This document shows, piece by piece, positions 15,139-23,030 of a stretch of DNA of 25,150 bases. Position numbers and translations under genes: made by a program. The stretch is from Pseudomonadota bacterium (GTDB lineage Bacteria; Pseudomonadota; Alphaproteobacteria; Rhizobiales; Devosiaceae). Within the stretch, counting starts at the first letter, position 1. Each line of letters begins with the position of its first letter. Below the pieces are notes generated by a model that was not told the origin of the DNA, made no database searches, and worked only from the letters and a program-made list of their open reading frames with translations. Location: positions 1 to 25,150 of the forward strand of contig JAEYZJ010000160.1 of assembly GCA_023430705.1 (NCBI GenBank), given 5' to 3'.

Positions 15139-15957
15139 ATGCGCCTGATCAACCTCAAGCCGAGCCGGATGAACCAGCTCCTCCTGGCGCTGGCGCCCTT
15201 CGCGCTGCTGGTTCTCGCCTATGCCGTGGGCTCGGCCGCCCGGCTGGCCGAGAACCCCTCCGACAAGCTGCTCCCGGCGCTCGCGTCGCTGGCCGAGGCG
15301 ATCAACCGCATGGCCTTCGTCGCCGACCAGCGGACGGGCGAGTACCTGCTCTGGACCGATACGCTCGCGAGCCTCGGCCGGCTGTTCTCGGCGCTGGGCA
15401 TCTCCACCGCCATCGCGCTCGTCCTGGGCATGGCGATCGGCATGGTGCCCTATGTCCGCGCCGTGCTCGCCCCGTTCCTCGCCGCCGTCTCGATGGTGCC
15501 GCCGCTCGCGCTCCTGCCCATCCTCTTCATCGTCATGGGCCTGGGCGAGACCTCCAAGGTCACGCTCATCGTCATCGGCGTCGCCCCGATCATGATCCGC
15601 GACCTCGCCCTCAAGGTCATGGAACTGCCGCGCGAGCAGACCGTGAAGGCCGAGACGCTGGGCGGCAGTTCGTGGCAGATCGCGCTGCGCGTCGTGCTGC
15701 CCCAGGTGCTGCCGCGCCTCATCACCTGCCTCCGCCTGCAGCTCGGCCCGGCCTGGCTCTTCCTCATCGCTGCCGAGGCCATCTCGGCCGACAGCGGGCT
15801 CGGCTACCGCATCTTCCTCGTCCGCCGCTACCTCGCGATGGACGTGATCTTTCCCTACGTCATCTGGATCACGCTGCTCGCCGTCCTCGCCAACATCGCG
15901 CTCGACTGGCTGCGCATCCGCCTCTTCCCGTGGTCCGAGCTGGGCAAGGCGTCATGA
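15139..15957 (+). CDS. ABC transporter permease (guanidine importer)
   Basis: This 272-residue inner-membrane protein of the SsuC/TauC-like BPD family has about six hydrophobic segments. The first is LLLALAPFALLVLAYAVG. The cytoplasmic EAA-type loop is ETLGGSSWQIALRVVLPQVLPRLI, the contact site for the ATPase. ATG 15139 follows the palindromic repeat and has no strong SD. The stop overlaps the ATPase start by ATGA (15954-15957). With the flanking genes it forms a complete importer, inferred to carry guanidine. Confidence 0.92.
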   Translation: MRLINLKPSRMNQLLLALAPFALLVLAYAVGSAARLAENPSDKLLPALASLAEAINRMAFVADQRTGEYLLWTDTLASLGRLFSALGISTAIALVLGMAIGMVPYVRAVLAPFLAAVSMVPPLALLPILFIVMGLGETSKVTLIVIGVAPIMIRDLALKVMELPREQTVKAETLGGSSWQIALRVVLPQVLPRLITCLRLQLGPAWLFLIAAEAISADSGLGYRIFLVRRYLAMDVIFPYVIWITLLAVLANIALDWLRIRLFPWSELGKAS

Positions 15958-16778
15958 TCGTCGTCGACAACGTCTGGAAGGAATACGGCGACCAGGTCGT
16001 GCTCGAGAAGGTGTCGCTGACCATCGAGGATCGCGCCTTCGTCGCGCTGGTGGGCCCCTCGGGCTGCGGCAAGACCACCTTCCTCAAGCTGCTGCTCGGC
16101 GAGGAACGGCCCACCCGGGGCGCCATCACGCTCGACGGCGCGCCGCTCGCCCCCGAGCCCGGCCCCGACCGCGGCGTGGTGTTCCAGCGCTACTCGGTCT
16201 TTCCGCATCTGACGGTGCTCGGCAACGTGCTGCTCGGCAGGGAGTTCGCCGCCTCCCGCTTCCGCGCCCGCCTTCTCGGTCCCGCCCGCCGGGAGGCCAT
16301 CGCCGAGGCGCGCGCCCTCATCGCCGAGGTCGGGCTCGCCGGCTCCGAGGACCGGTATCCGGCCCAGCTCTCGGGCGGCATGCAGCAGCGTCTCGCCCTT
16401 GCCCAGGCCCTGGTCATGAAGCCGCGCGTGCTGCTGCTCGACGAGCCGTTCGGCGCGCTCGATCCCGGCATCCGCGCCGATATCCACGTGCTGATGCGGC
16501 GGCTCTGGAACGAGACCGACCTCACCGTGGTGATGGTCACCCACGACATGCGCGAGGCCTTCACGCTCGGCACCCGCGTCATCGCCTTCGAGCGCCCCCG
16601 CGACCGTCCCGACGAGCGCGAGCGCTACGGCGCCTCGCTCAGCCGCGACATCGACATCTGGCCGCCGCGCCGCGCCGGCCAGCCGCATCTGACCAGCCCC
16701 GATCGGGACGACCCGATCGCTCCAGCGGGCATCGGCCGGGACGACCCGGCGCCTGTACCGCAAGGAGAGATCGCATGA
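15954..16778 (+). CDS. ABC transporter ATP-binding protein (guanidine importer)
   Basis: This 274-residue cytoplasmic ATPase has Walker A GPSGCGKTT (~residue 36), Q-loop VVFQRYSVFPH, signature LSGGMQQR, Walker B VLLLDEPFGALD and switch histidine VMVTHDMREA, so it is fully active by sequence. A C-terminal tail of ~45 residues after the core is Asp/Pro/Arg-rich with a repeated GRDDP-like unit, unusual but probably disordered. The start overlaps the permease stop (ATGA) and the stop overlaps the next start (ATGA). The reading frame is open upstream to 15102, but the extra part is only the shadow of the permease. Confidence 0.93.
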   Translation: MIVVDNVWKEYGDQVVLEKVSLTIEDRAFVALVGPSGCGKTTFLKLLLGEERPTRGAITLDGAPLAPEPGPDRGVVFQRYSVFPHLTVLGNVLLGREFAASRFRARLLGPARREAIAEARALIAEVGLAGSEDRYPAQLSGGMQQRLALAQALVMKPRVLLLDEPFGALDPGIRADIHVLMRRLWNETDLTVVMVTHDMREAFTLGTRVIAFERPRDRPDERERYGASLSRDIDIWPPRRAGQPHLTSPDRDDPIAPAGIGRDDPAPVPQGEIA

Positions 16779-17587
16779 GCCGCACTCCGGCCCAGATCGC
16801 CGCCGACCGCGCCCGTTACGAGGAGCACCAGAAGAAGGGCCTCGAGTTCGCCACGAAGGCCTTGCCCGAGGCGAGCCCGCTGCCCCCGGCGCCGATCGAA
16901 GCGTCCGGTATCGTCGCCACCGAGACCATTGCCGGCGGCTGGTACTGGTCGAGCCTGCTGCGCCAGGGCGAGGCGCTCCGCATCGGGCAGCCCCGCGGCT
17001 CCGGTTCCGTCGCGCTGGTCTGCTGGAGTGCGCGTGACACCTCCGAGCGCCTCAACCTGCCCGACACCGTCAAGGTCCAGTGGGACACCCGCATCCGGAA
17101 GGGCAGGGTGCTGTTCTCCGACATGGGGCGGGTCATGCTCTCGGTCACCGAGGATTCGTCGGGCGGCGCGCACGACGTGCTGCTCGGCGGCTCGACCGCT
17201 GCGTCCAGTGCGGCCAGGTACCCCGGCGCCGTCACCCGCAACACACGCGACAACCTCGTGCTGCTGGCCGGCAAGTTCGGGCTGTCGCGGCGCGACATCC
17301 CCATGGCGCTCAGTCTCTTCGCCCCCGTCCGCGTGCGCGACGACGGCAGCTTCGCCTGGCAGGCGGACCTGCTGAGCGCCGGCAACTACGTCGACCTGCG
17401 CGCCGAGATGGACCTCCTGGTCGGCCTCTCCAACACGCCGCACCCGCTCGATCCGGCCCCCCTCTACGACCCGCCGCCCGTCACCGTGACGCGCTATCGC
17501 GCCCGTACCCTCGCCGGCGACCTCTGCCGCACGGCCACCGCCGAAGCCGTGCGCGGCTTTGCCAACAACGCCCGCGCGGAGGCCTGA
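16775..17587 (+). CDS. Carboxyguanidine deiminase subunit, UAAP1-type DUF1989 protein (CgdAB complex)
   Basis: This 270-residue protein of the urea-carboxylase-associated DUF1989 family has its core at ~40-235 (ETIAGGWYWSSLLRQGEALRI, then FSDMGRVMLSVTED, AGNYVDLRAEMDLLVGLSNTPHPLDP). The paired family members are known as CgdA and CgdB, which together deiminate carboxyguanidine to allophanate and ammonia; I have not assigned the subunit letter. Compared with its neighbour it lacks the Cys/His cluster (SSGGAHDVLLGG where the partner has CGRHDTMAGACS; SNTPHPLDP where the partner has SNCPQVNNPCNG), so it may be the non-metal-binding partner. It overlaps the ATPase stop by 4 nt. Confidence 0.85.
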   Translation: MSRTPAQIAADRARYEEHQKKGLEFATKALPEASPLPPAPIEASGIVATETIAGGWYWSSLLRQGEALRIGQPRGSGSVALVCWSARDTSERLNLPDTVKVQWDTRIRKGRVLFSDMGRVMLSVTEDSSGGAHDVLLGGSTAASSAARYPGAVTRNTRDNLVLLAGKFGLSRRDIPMALSLFAPVRVRDDGSFAWQADLLSAGNYVDLRAEMDLLVGLSNTPHPLDPAPLYDPPPVTVTRYRARTLAGDLCRTATAEAVRGFANNARAEA

Positions 17588-17590
17588 GCG

Positions 17591-18214
17591 ATGCGCACCC
17601 CGGCCAGCGCCAGCCAGTCCAGCCTCATCCCCGCCGAAGCCCCATGGTCGGGCATCGTGCGCAAGGGCGAGACGATCCGCATCGTCGACAGCGAGGGCCA
17701 GCAGGCCGTCGACACCATCTTCTACCGGGCCGGCGACTTCGCCGAGCGCTACAGCGCGCAGGACACGCTGCGCCTGCAGGGGTCGGCCTATGTCGGGGTC
17801 GGCACCCGCGTCGTCTCGAACGAAGGCAACGTCATGCTCACCGTCGTCGCCGACACCTGCGGCCGCCACGACACCATGGCCGGCGCCTGCTCGTGCGAGA
17901 GCAACACCGTGCGCTTCGGCCACGACACCCGCTACCTGCACGCCTGCCGCGACAACTTCCTGCTCGAGGTCAGCCGGCACGGCATGACGCGGCGCGACAT
18001 CGTCCCCAACATCAACTTCTTCATGAACGTGCCGATCTCCCCCTCTGGGGAGATGACCATCGTCGACGGGCTGAGCAAACCCGGCGACTACGTCGAGCTG
18101 GTGGCCGAGATGGACGTGCTCTGCGTCATCTCCAACTGCCCGCAGGTCAACAACCCCTGCAACGGCTTCAACCCGACGCCCATCCAGGTCCTGATCTGGG
18201 GGGCGGGGGAATGA
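17591..18214 (+). CDS. Carboxyguanidine deiminase subunit, UAAP2-type DUF1989 protein (CgdAB complex)
   Basis: This 207-residue DUF1989 protein is paralogous to the preceding gene and starts 3 nt after its stop. The core GIVRKGETIRIVDSEGQQAVDTIFY aligns with the partner. It keeps many potential metal ligands: Cys90, His93, Cys100 and Cys102 in the CGRHDTMAGACSC stretch, and Cys178, Cys183 and Cys190 near the end (CVISNCPQVNNPCNGFNPTP). It is therefore the likelier catalytic, metal-bearing half of the heteromeric deiminase acting on carboxyguanidine made by the downstream carboxylase. A small ORF at 18211 overlaps its stop. Confidence 0.88.
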   Translation: MRTPASASQSSLIPAEAPWSGIVRKGETIRIVDSEGQQAVDTIFYRAGDFAERYSAQDTLRLQGSAYVGVGTRVVSNEGNVMLTVVADTCGRHDTMAGACSCESNTVRFGHDTRYLHACRDNFLLEVSRHGMTRRDIVPNINFFMNVPISPSGEMTIVDGLSKPGDYVELVAEMDVLCVISNCPQVNNPCNGFNPTPIQVLIWGAGE

Positions 18215-18324
18215 GCGGCGCCACGAGCCCGATGCGCACCCTCCCCCTCGACAGGGGAGGCCGGGAGGGGGTGCGCCCACCGCCCGGTGTCGAGAGTGAA
18301 CGCCTCCGCGCCGGAGCCCGCTGA
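18211..18324 (+). CDS. Short bridging ORF (37 aa), perhaps a translational coupler
   Basis: ATG 18211 overlaps the previous stop (ATGA) behind a G-rich SD (GGGGGCGGGG), and its TGA at 18322-18324 overlaps the ATG of the carboxylase (TGATG). The peptide (MSGATSPMRTLPLDRGGREG at the start) crosses the palindrome at 18234-18276 and resembles no family I know. Ribosomes reading it would be carried straight to the carboxylase start, which has only a weak SD of its own. It may be a coupling device or a chance ORF. Confidence 0.35.
   Translation: MSGATSPMRTLPLDRGGREGVRPPPGVESERLRAGAR
18234..18276. repeat. Palindromic repeat upstream of the carboxylase
   Basis: GCGCACCC (18234-18241) and GGGTGCGC (18269-18276) form the outer arms, with CCTCCCC and GGGGAGG pairing inside. 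This is a second short dispersed palindrome of rhizobial style, different from the one at 14982-15109, placed in the only sizeable gap of the lower operon. Confidence 0.75.
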
Positions 18325-21300
18325 TGTTCAGCAAGATCCTCATCGCCAACCGCGGCGAGATCGCGGTGCGCGTCATCCGCACCCTGAGGCGCATGGGCAT
18401 CGCCTCGGTCGCCGTCTATTCCGACGCCGACCGGTTCACGAGGCCGGTGCAGCTCGCCGACGAGGCCGTGCGCCTCGGTCCCGCTCCCGCCGCCCAGTCC
18501 TATCTGGACATCGACGCTGTCATCGCCGCCTGCAAGGCGACCGGCGCCGATGCGGTTCACCCCGGTTATGGCTTCCTCTCCGAGAACACCGGCTTCGCCC
18601 GGCGGCTCGAGGCGGCAGGCATCGCCTTCATCGGCCCGACGCCCGAAAATATCGAGGCTTTCGGCCTCAAGCACACCGCGCGCGAACTGGCCGAGGCCCA
18701 TGGTGTGCCGCTGCTTCCGGGCACCGGCCTCATCGCGACGCTCGACGAAGCGCTCGCCGCCTCCGATCGCATCGGCTACCCGGTGATGCTGAAGTCCACC
18801 GCCGGCGGCGGCGGCATCGGCATGTCGCTCTGCCCCGATGCGGCCGCGCTCACGGCCGCCTTCGATGGCGTGCAGCGCACCGCCCGCGCCAGCTTCGGCG
18901 ATGCGCGCGTCTATCTCGAGCGCTTCGTTGCCGATGCGCGCCATGTCGAGGTGCAGATCTTCGGCGACGGCAGGGGCCGGGTCATCGCGCTCGGCGAACG
19001 CGACTGCTCGCTGCAGCGCCGTAACCAGAAGGTGGTCGAGGAAACGCCGGCGCCGGGTCTGTCCGCCGCCACCCGGACGCGCCTGCACGAGGCTGCCGTG
19101 CGGCTCGGCGAGGCCGTCGCCTACCGTTCCGCCGGCACGGTCGAGTTCATCTACGATCCCGACCGCGAGGCGTTCTATTTCCTCGAGGTCAACACCCGCC
19201 TCCAGGTCGAGCACCCGGTCACCGAAGCCGTGGTCGGCATCGACCTCGTCGAGTGGATGATCCGGCAGGCCGCGGGCGAGGACATCATTCCTCAGGTGCC
19301 ACCCGCGCCCTCTGGCGCCGCCATCGAAGTGCGCCTCTATGCCGAAATCCCGCACGCCGGCTTCCAGCCCAGCGCCGGCCTCCTCACCGAGGTCGCGTTC
19401 GGCGAGGCGCGCATCGATACCTGGATCGAGACCGGCACCGAGGTCACGAGCTTTTACGATCCGATGCTGGCCAAGATCATCGTCGCGGCCGGCGATCGCC
19501 CGGCCGCCATCGCGCGCCTCCGGGCGGCGCTGGCGGGCACCCGCGTCTGCGGCATCGAGACCAACCTGCAGTACCTCGGCGCCATCGCGGCGTCGGACCT
19601 TCTCGCCTCGGGCCGGCTCGCCACCACAGCGCTCCGCAGCTTCGCCTTCACCCCGGACGTGATCGAGGTGGTGGCGCCCGGCGCGCAGTCCTCGCTGCAG
19701 GAACTGCCCGGCCGTCTCGGTCTCTGGCATGTCGGCGTCCCCCCGTCGGGCCCGATGGACGAGCGCAGCTTCCGCCACGCCAACCGTCTCGCCGGCAACG
19801 CAGACGAGACCGCCGCGCTCGAGCTGACCGTCTCCGGCCCCACCCTGCGCTTCCACGCCCCCGCGACGGTCGCGCTTGCCGGGGCCCGCATGCCGATGTC
19901 GCTCGACGGGGTTGCCGTGCCGCACGATGCCGCCATCGCGGTCGGGGCAGGGCAGCTGCTTGCGATCGGCGCCATTGATGGCCCCGGCCAGCGCTCGTAC
20001 CTTGCCATCGCCGGCGGCATCGCCGCGCCCGAATTGCTCGGGTCGCGAGCCACCTTCGCGCTCGGCAGGTTCGGCGGCCACGCCACCGGCACGCTGCGCG
20101 CCGGTGAAATCCTCCACCTCGCCCGCACACCCCAGGTCGCAAGGCCCGCCAGCGACCCGGCCCCGCTCACCCGCGAGTGGGAGGTCGGCGTGCTCTACGG
20201 CCCGCACGGCGCCCCCGATTTCTTCCTCCCCGAGGACATCGAGACACTGTTCTCCACCGCCTGGGAAGTGCACTTCAATTCGGCCCGCACCGGCGTGCGC
20301 CTCATCGGCCCCGCGCCGAAATGGGCCCGCACCGATGGCGGCGAGGCGGGCCTGCATCCGTCGAACCTCCACGACAACGCCTATGCCATCGGCGCCATCG
20401 ACTTCACCGGCGACATGCCGATCATCCTCGGGCCCGACGGGCCGAGCCTGGGCGGTTTCGTCTGCCCGGCGGTGATGGCGCGCGACGAGCTGTGGAAGCT
20501 CGGCCAGTTCAAGCCCGGCGACACCATCCGCTTCGTCCCCGTCTCGCGCCCGCGTGACAGCATCGCCGGCCCCGCCATCCATCGGCCCGCCGACGCCGGC
20601 TCGCCCATCGTCGGGTACTCCGACACGGGGCCCGTCCCGGTCGTCTATCGGCGGCAGGGCGACGACAATCTCCTCGTCGAGTACGGCCCGATGGCGCTCG
20701 ACCTGGCGCTGCGCCTGCGCGTTCACCTGCTGATGGAGGCCGTTCATCGGCAAGGCAAACTCGCGGCGGAATCTGGGCTGATCGATCTCACCCCCGGCAT
20801 CCGGTCCCTCCAGATCCACTACGATTCGACCCGCCTGAGCCGCAGCTGGCTGCTCGGCCTGCTCCGCGAGATCGAGCAGTCCCTGCCGCGTCCGGAGGAG
20901 GTTTCGGTCCCCTCGCGCATCGTCCACCTGCCGCTGAGCTGGAACGATCCGCAGGCCCGGCTCGCCATGCAGAAATATCAGGAGCTGGTGCGGCCCAATG
21001 CGCCCTGGTGTCCGGACAACATCGAATTCATCCGCCGCATCAACGGCTTGCCCGACATCGATGCGGTCCGCAGCACCATCTTCGATGCGAGCTACCTCGT
21101 CCTCGGCCTCGGCGACGTGTACCTCGGCGCCCCCGTCGCGACGCCCATGGACCCGCGCCACCGGCTGGTCACGACCAAGTACAATCCGGCCCGCACCTGG
21201 ACCCCCGAGAATGCCGTCGGCATCGGCGGCGCCTACATGTGCATCTACGGCATGGAGGGCCCTGGCGGTTACCAGCTGTTCGGCCGCACCATCCAGGTGT

Positions 21301-21857
21301 GGAACACCTGGCGCCGCACCCCGGCTTTCGCGAAATCGCCATGGCTGCTCGATTTCTTCGACCAGATCCGCTTCTTCCCGGTCAGCCATGACGAGCTGAT
21401 GGAGGCGCGCGAAGGCTTCCCGCACGGAGCCTATCCCGTGCGCATCGAGGAGACCACGCTCTCCTATGCGGCCTACGCCGCCGACCTCGCCCGCAACGCC
21501 GGCGCCATCGCCGCCTTCAGCCATGCGCGCCAGGCCGCCTTCGAGGCCGAGCGCCGGCGCTGGAAGGAGGAGGGGCTCGACAGCTTCGTCGCCGACGATG
21601 GCGCTCCCGCCTCCGGGCCCGGCGACATTCCCAGCGGCCACTTCGGCGTCTCGACCTCGGTGCCGGGCAACATCTGGAAGATCCTGGTCGAGGATGGCGC
21701 GCATGTCGAAGCCGGCCAGCCCGTCGCCATCATCGAATCCATGAAGATGGAGATCACCGTCACCGCCCATGCCGCCGGCGCCGTGCGCGACGTCCGCGCC
21801 GGTCCGGGCCGCAATGTCAGGACCGGCGACGTCATCATCGTACTCGAGGAGATCTGA
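18324..21857 (+). CDS. Biotin-dependent carboxylase of the urea carboxylase family, probable guanidine carboxylase
   Basis: This 1177-residue single-chain enzyme carries biotin carboxylase at ~1-445 (FSKILIANRGEIAVRVIRT, KSTAGGGGIGMS ATP-grasp loop, FLEVNTRLQVEHPVTE), a KipA-like half of the carboxyltransferase at ~449-755 (GAQSSLQELPGRLGLWHVG, PPSGPMDERSFR), a KipI-like half at ~769-1050, and a biotin carrier domain at ~1105-1177 with biotinyl lysine Lys1141 in ESMKMEI. It carboxylates the substrate with bicarbonate and ATP. Databases would call it urea carboxylase. The guanidine-I riboswitch and CgdAB genes indicate guanidine, giving carboxyguanidine. The amidase domain fused to this enzyme in yeast Dur1,2 is absent, as usual in bacteria. 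It is followed without a gap by the allophanate hydrolase fragment. Confidence 0.93.
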   Translation: MFSKILIANRGEIAVRVIRTLRRMGIASVAVYSDADRFTRPVQLADEAVRLGPAPAAQSYLDIDAVIAACKATGADAVHPGYGFLSENTGFARRLEAAGIAFIGPTPENIEAFGLKHTARELAEAHGVPLLPGTGLIATLDEALAASDRIGYPVMLKSTAGGGGIGMSLCPDAAALTAAFDGVQRTARASFGDARVYLERFVADARHVEVQIFGDGRGRVIALGERDCSLQRRNQKVVEETPAPGLSAATRTRLHEAAVRLGEAVAYRSAGTVEFIYDPDREAFYFLEVNTRLQVEHPVTEAVVGIDLVEWMIRQAAGEDIIPQVPPAPSGAAIEVRLYAEIPHAGFQPSAGLLTEVAFGEARIDTWIETGTEVTSFYDPMLAKIIVAAGDRPAAIARLRAALAGTRVCGIETNLQYLGAIAASDLLASGRLATTALRSFAFTPDVIEVVAPGAQSSLQELPGRLGLWHVGVPPSGPMDERSFRHANRLAGNADETAALELTVSGPTLRFHAPATVALAGARMPMSLDGVAVPHDAAIAVGAGQLLAIGAIDGPGQRSYLAIAGGIAAPELLGSRATFALGRFGGHATGTLRAGEILHLARTPQVARPASDPAPLTREWEVGVLYGPHGAPDFFLPEDIETLFSTAWEVHFNSARTGVRLIGPAPKWARTDGGEAGLHPSNLHDNAYAIGAIDFTGDMPIILGPDGPSLGGFVCPAVMARDELWKLGQFKPGDTIRFVPVSRPRDSIAGPAIHRPADAGSPIVGYSDTGPVPVVYRRQGDDNLLVEYGPMALDLALRLRVHLLMEAVHRQGKLAAESGLIDLTPGIRSLQIHYDSTRLSRSWLLGLLREIEQSLPRPEEVSVPSRIVHLPLSWNDPQARLAMQKYQELVRPNAPWCPDNIEFIRRINGLPDIDAVRSTIFDASYLVLGLGDVYLGAPVATPMDPRHRLVTTKYNPARTWTPENAVGIGGAYMCIYGMEGPGGYQLFGRTIQVWNTWRRTPAFAKSPWLLDFFDQIRFFPVSHDELMEAREGFPHGAYPVRIEETTLSYAAYAADLARNAGAIAAFSHARQAAFEAERRRWKEEGLDSFVADDGAPASGPGDIPSGHFGVSTSVPGNIWKILVEDGAHVEAGQPVAIIESMKMEITVTAHAAGAVRDVRAGPGRNVRTGDVIIVLEEI

Positions 21858-22274
21858 ATGACCGACACCGAGGCCGGGGGCCTCCTCCCCATCGTCGTCG
21901 TCGGCGCCCATCTCAGCGGCCTGCCGCTCAACCCGCAGCTGACCGGATCGGGCGGCCGGCTGCTGCGCCGCTGCCGCACCGCCCCGGACTACCGGCTCTT
22001 CGCCTTGCCCGACACCACGCCGCCCAAGCCCGGCATGGTGCGCGAGCCGGGCTTTGCCGGGCCGGGTCTCGAGGTCGAGGTCTGGTCGCTGCCGCCCGAC
22101 GCCTTCGCCCGCTTCGTCGCCGGCATCCCCGCCCCGCTCGGCATCGGCAAGGTCTCGCTCGACGACGGCAGCGCCGTCTCCGGCTTCCTCTGCGAAGCCC
22201 ACGCGGTCGCCGGCGCCGAGGAGATCACCCGCTTCGGCGGCTGGCGCGCCTTCCTCGCGGAGCGCGCGCCGTGA
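21858..22274 (+). CDS. Stand-alone allophanate hydrolase C-terminal domain
   Basis: This 138-residue protein matches only the C-terminal domain of allophanate hydrolase (AtzF/Dur1,2 type): VVVGAHLSGLPLNPQL (from ~residue 13), RTAPDYRLFALPDTTPPKPGMVR, EVEVWSLPPDAFARFVAGIPAPLGIGKVSLDDG and ITRFGGWRAFL. In full-length enzymes the amidase domain (Ser-cisSer-Lys) hydrolyses allophanate and this domain processes the N-carboxycarbamate formed. No amidase domain is encoded here or elsewhere in the window. The gene begins directly after the carboxylase TGA, so it is not a visibly truncated pseudogene; ATG, frame and composition are intact. It probably works with an amidase encoded elsewhere. Confidence 0.88.
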   Translation: MTDTEAGGLLPIVVVGAHLSGLPLNPQLTGSGGRLLRRCRTAPDYRLFALPDTTPPKPGMVREPGFAGPGLEVEVWSLPPDAFARFVAGIPAPLGIGKVSLDDGSAVSGFLCEAHAVAGAEEITRFGGWRAFLAERAP

Positions 22275-22351
22275 TCGCGCTGCTGAAGGCCCTGCGCGAC
22301 GGCCTCTTTGCCCGCAAGGGCCAGCGCCCGCCCCGGCGGCCCGGCACCTGA
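22271..22351 (+). CDS. Very short ORF (26 aa) at the end of the guanidine operon
   Basis: GTG 22271 overlaps the preceding stop (GTGA) and gives a 26-residue basic peptide (VIALLKALRDGLFARKGQRP at the start). The overlap mimics a coupled gene and the first half could be an amphipathic helix, but no family is recognisable and chance is quite possible. Confidence 0.25.
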   Translation: MIALLKALRDGLFARKGQRPPRRPGT

Positions 22352-22370
22352 TCGGGCATCGCGCCGCCGC

Positions 22371-22398
22371 TTGCGGTGTTTAGTGCTGTGTGCATAAC
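22371..22398 (+). promoter_or_regulatory. Probable promoter of the dha/PTS operon
   Basis: TTGCGG (22371-22376), a 16-nt spacer and CATAAC (22393-22398) form an approximate sigma-70 promoter ~45 nt before dhaL. The local AT-rich composition contrasts with the surrounding GC. Operator repeats overlap it. Confidence 0.45.
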
Positions 22399-22418
22399 TA
22401 AACACAACAACTAAACAC
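22376..22418. promoter_or_regulatory. Triple 9-bp operator (ACTAAACAC) upstream of dhaL
   Basis: ACTAAACAC occurs exactly at 22397-22405 and 22410-22418, and its exact complement GTGTTTAGT at 22376-22384. The inverted pair is centred 21 bp apart (two helical turns) and the direct pair 13 bp apart. Overlap with the -10 and start region suggests a repressor site for a sugar- or polyol-responsive regulator (DeoR-like or other), not encoded in the window. Confidence 0.7.
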
Positions 22419-22442
22419 GCTTGAGCGTTGAGGGGAGGCGCC

Positions 22443-23030
22443 ATGATCACCGAACAACAGTTGCGGGCGGCCATCACCGCCGTCTCGGCCAGCATCGCCG
22501 CCCATGCGGCGGAACTGACCGAACTCGACGCGGCCATCGGCGACGGCGACCACGGCGCCAACATGAAACGCGGCTTCGACGCCGTGATGGTGGACATCGA
22601 CGCCATCGCCGCCAGGCCCTTGCCCGACGCGCTCAAGGCCATCGGCACCAAGCTCGTGATGACCGTGGGCGGCGCCTCCGGGCCGCTCTACGGCACCCTC
22701 TTCCTCACCCTCGGCAAGGAGCTCGCGACGGCTCCCGGCGATTTCCCCTCCGCGTTCCGCAAGGCGGTTGACGCTGTGGCCGCCCGCGGCAGGTCGGAGA
22801 TCGGCCAGAAGACCATGCTCGACGTGCTCTATCCCGTTGCCGACGCCATCGCCGCCGGCAGGTCGACGGCCGAAATCCTCGACATCGCCAATGCCGAGGT
22901 CGCCGCCACCGGCCCGCGCCGGGCCATCCGTGGCCGCGCCTCGTTCCTTGGCGACCGCTCCATCGGCCACGTCGATCCCGGCGCGCGCTCGAGCGCGCTC
23001 ATCGCCGAAGCCATCGCGGGAGTGCTATAA
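22443..23030 (+). CDS. dhaL: Dihydroxyacetone kinase ADP-binding subunit (DhaL)
   Basis: DhaL of PTS-type dihydroxyacetone kinase carries a tightly bound ADP that DhaM phosphorylates and then passes the phosphate to the substrate held by DhaK. This 195-residue protein shows the Mg-ADP site ELDAAIGDGDHGANM (Asp29, Asp34, Asp36), the lid GGASGPLYGTLFL, and GRSEIGQKTMLDVL with GRASFLGDRSIGHVDPGA near the end. ATG 22443 is chosen because GAGGGGAGG lies 5 nt upstream; a start at 22428 lies on that SD. It is the first gene of a tight operon (TAATG overlap with dhaM). DhaK is not in the window. Confidence 0.92.
   Translation: MITEQQLRAAITAVSASIAAHAAELTELDAAIGDGDHGANMKRGFDAVMVDIDAIAARPLPDALKAIGTKLVMTVGGASGPLYGTLFLTLGKELATAPGDFPSAFRKAVDAVAARGRSEIGQKTMLDVLYPVADAIAAGRSTAEILDIANAEVAATGPRRAIRGRASFLGDRSIGHVDPGARSSALIAEAIAGVL

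Noticed and set aside
15102..15953. Upstream extension of the ATPase reading frame
   Set aside because: The translation is Arg/Pro/His-rich and overlaps the permease in another frame. The true ATPase start is the ATGA overlap at 15954.
18168..22202. A 1344-codon open frame on the minus strand opposite the carboxylase
   Set aside because: Its translation is Gly/Ala/Asp/Arg/His-rich with no domain, as expected from the complement of GC3-biased coding DNA; the plus strand encodes an unmistakable carboxylase.
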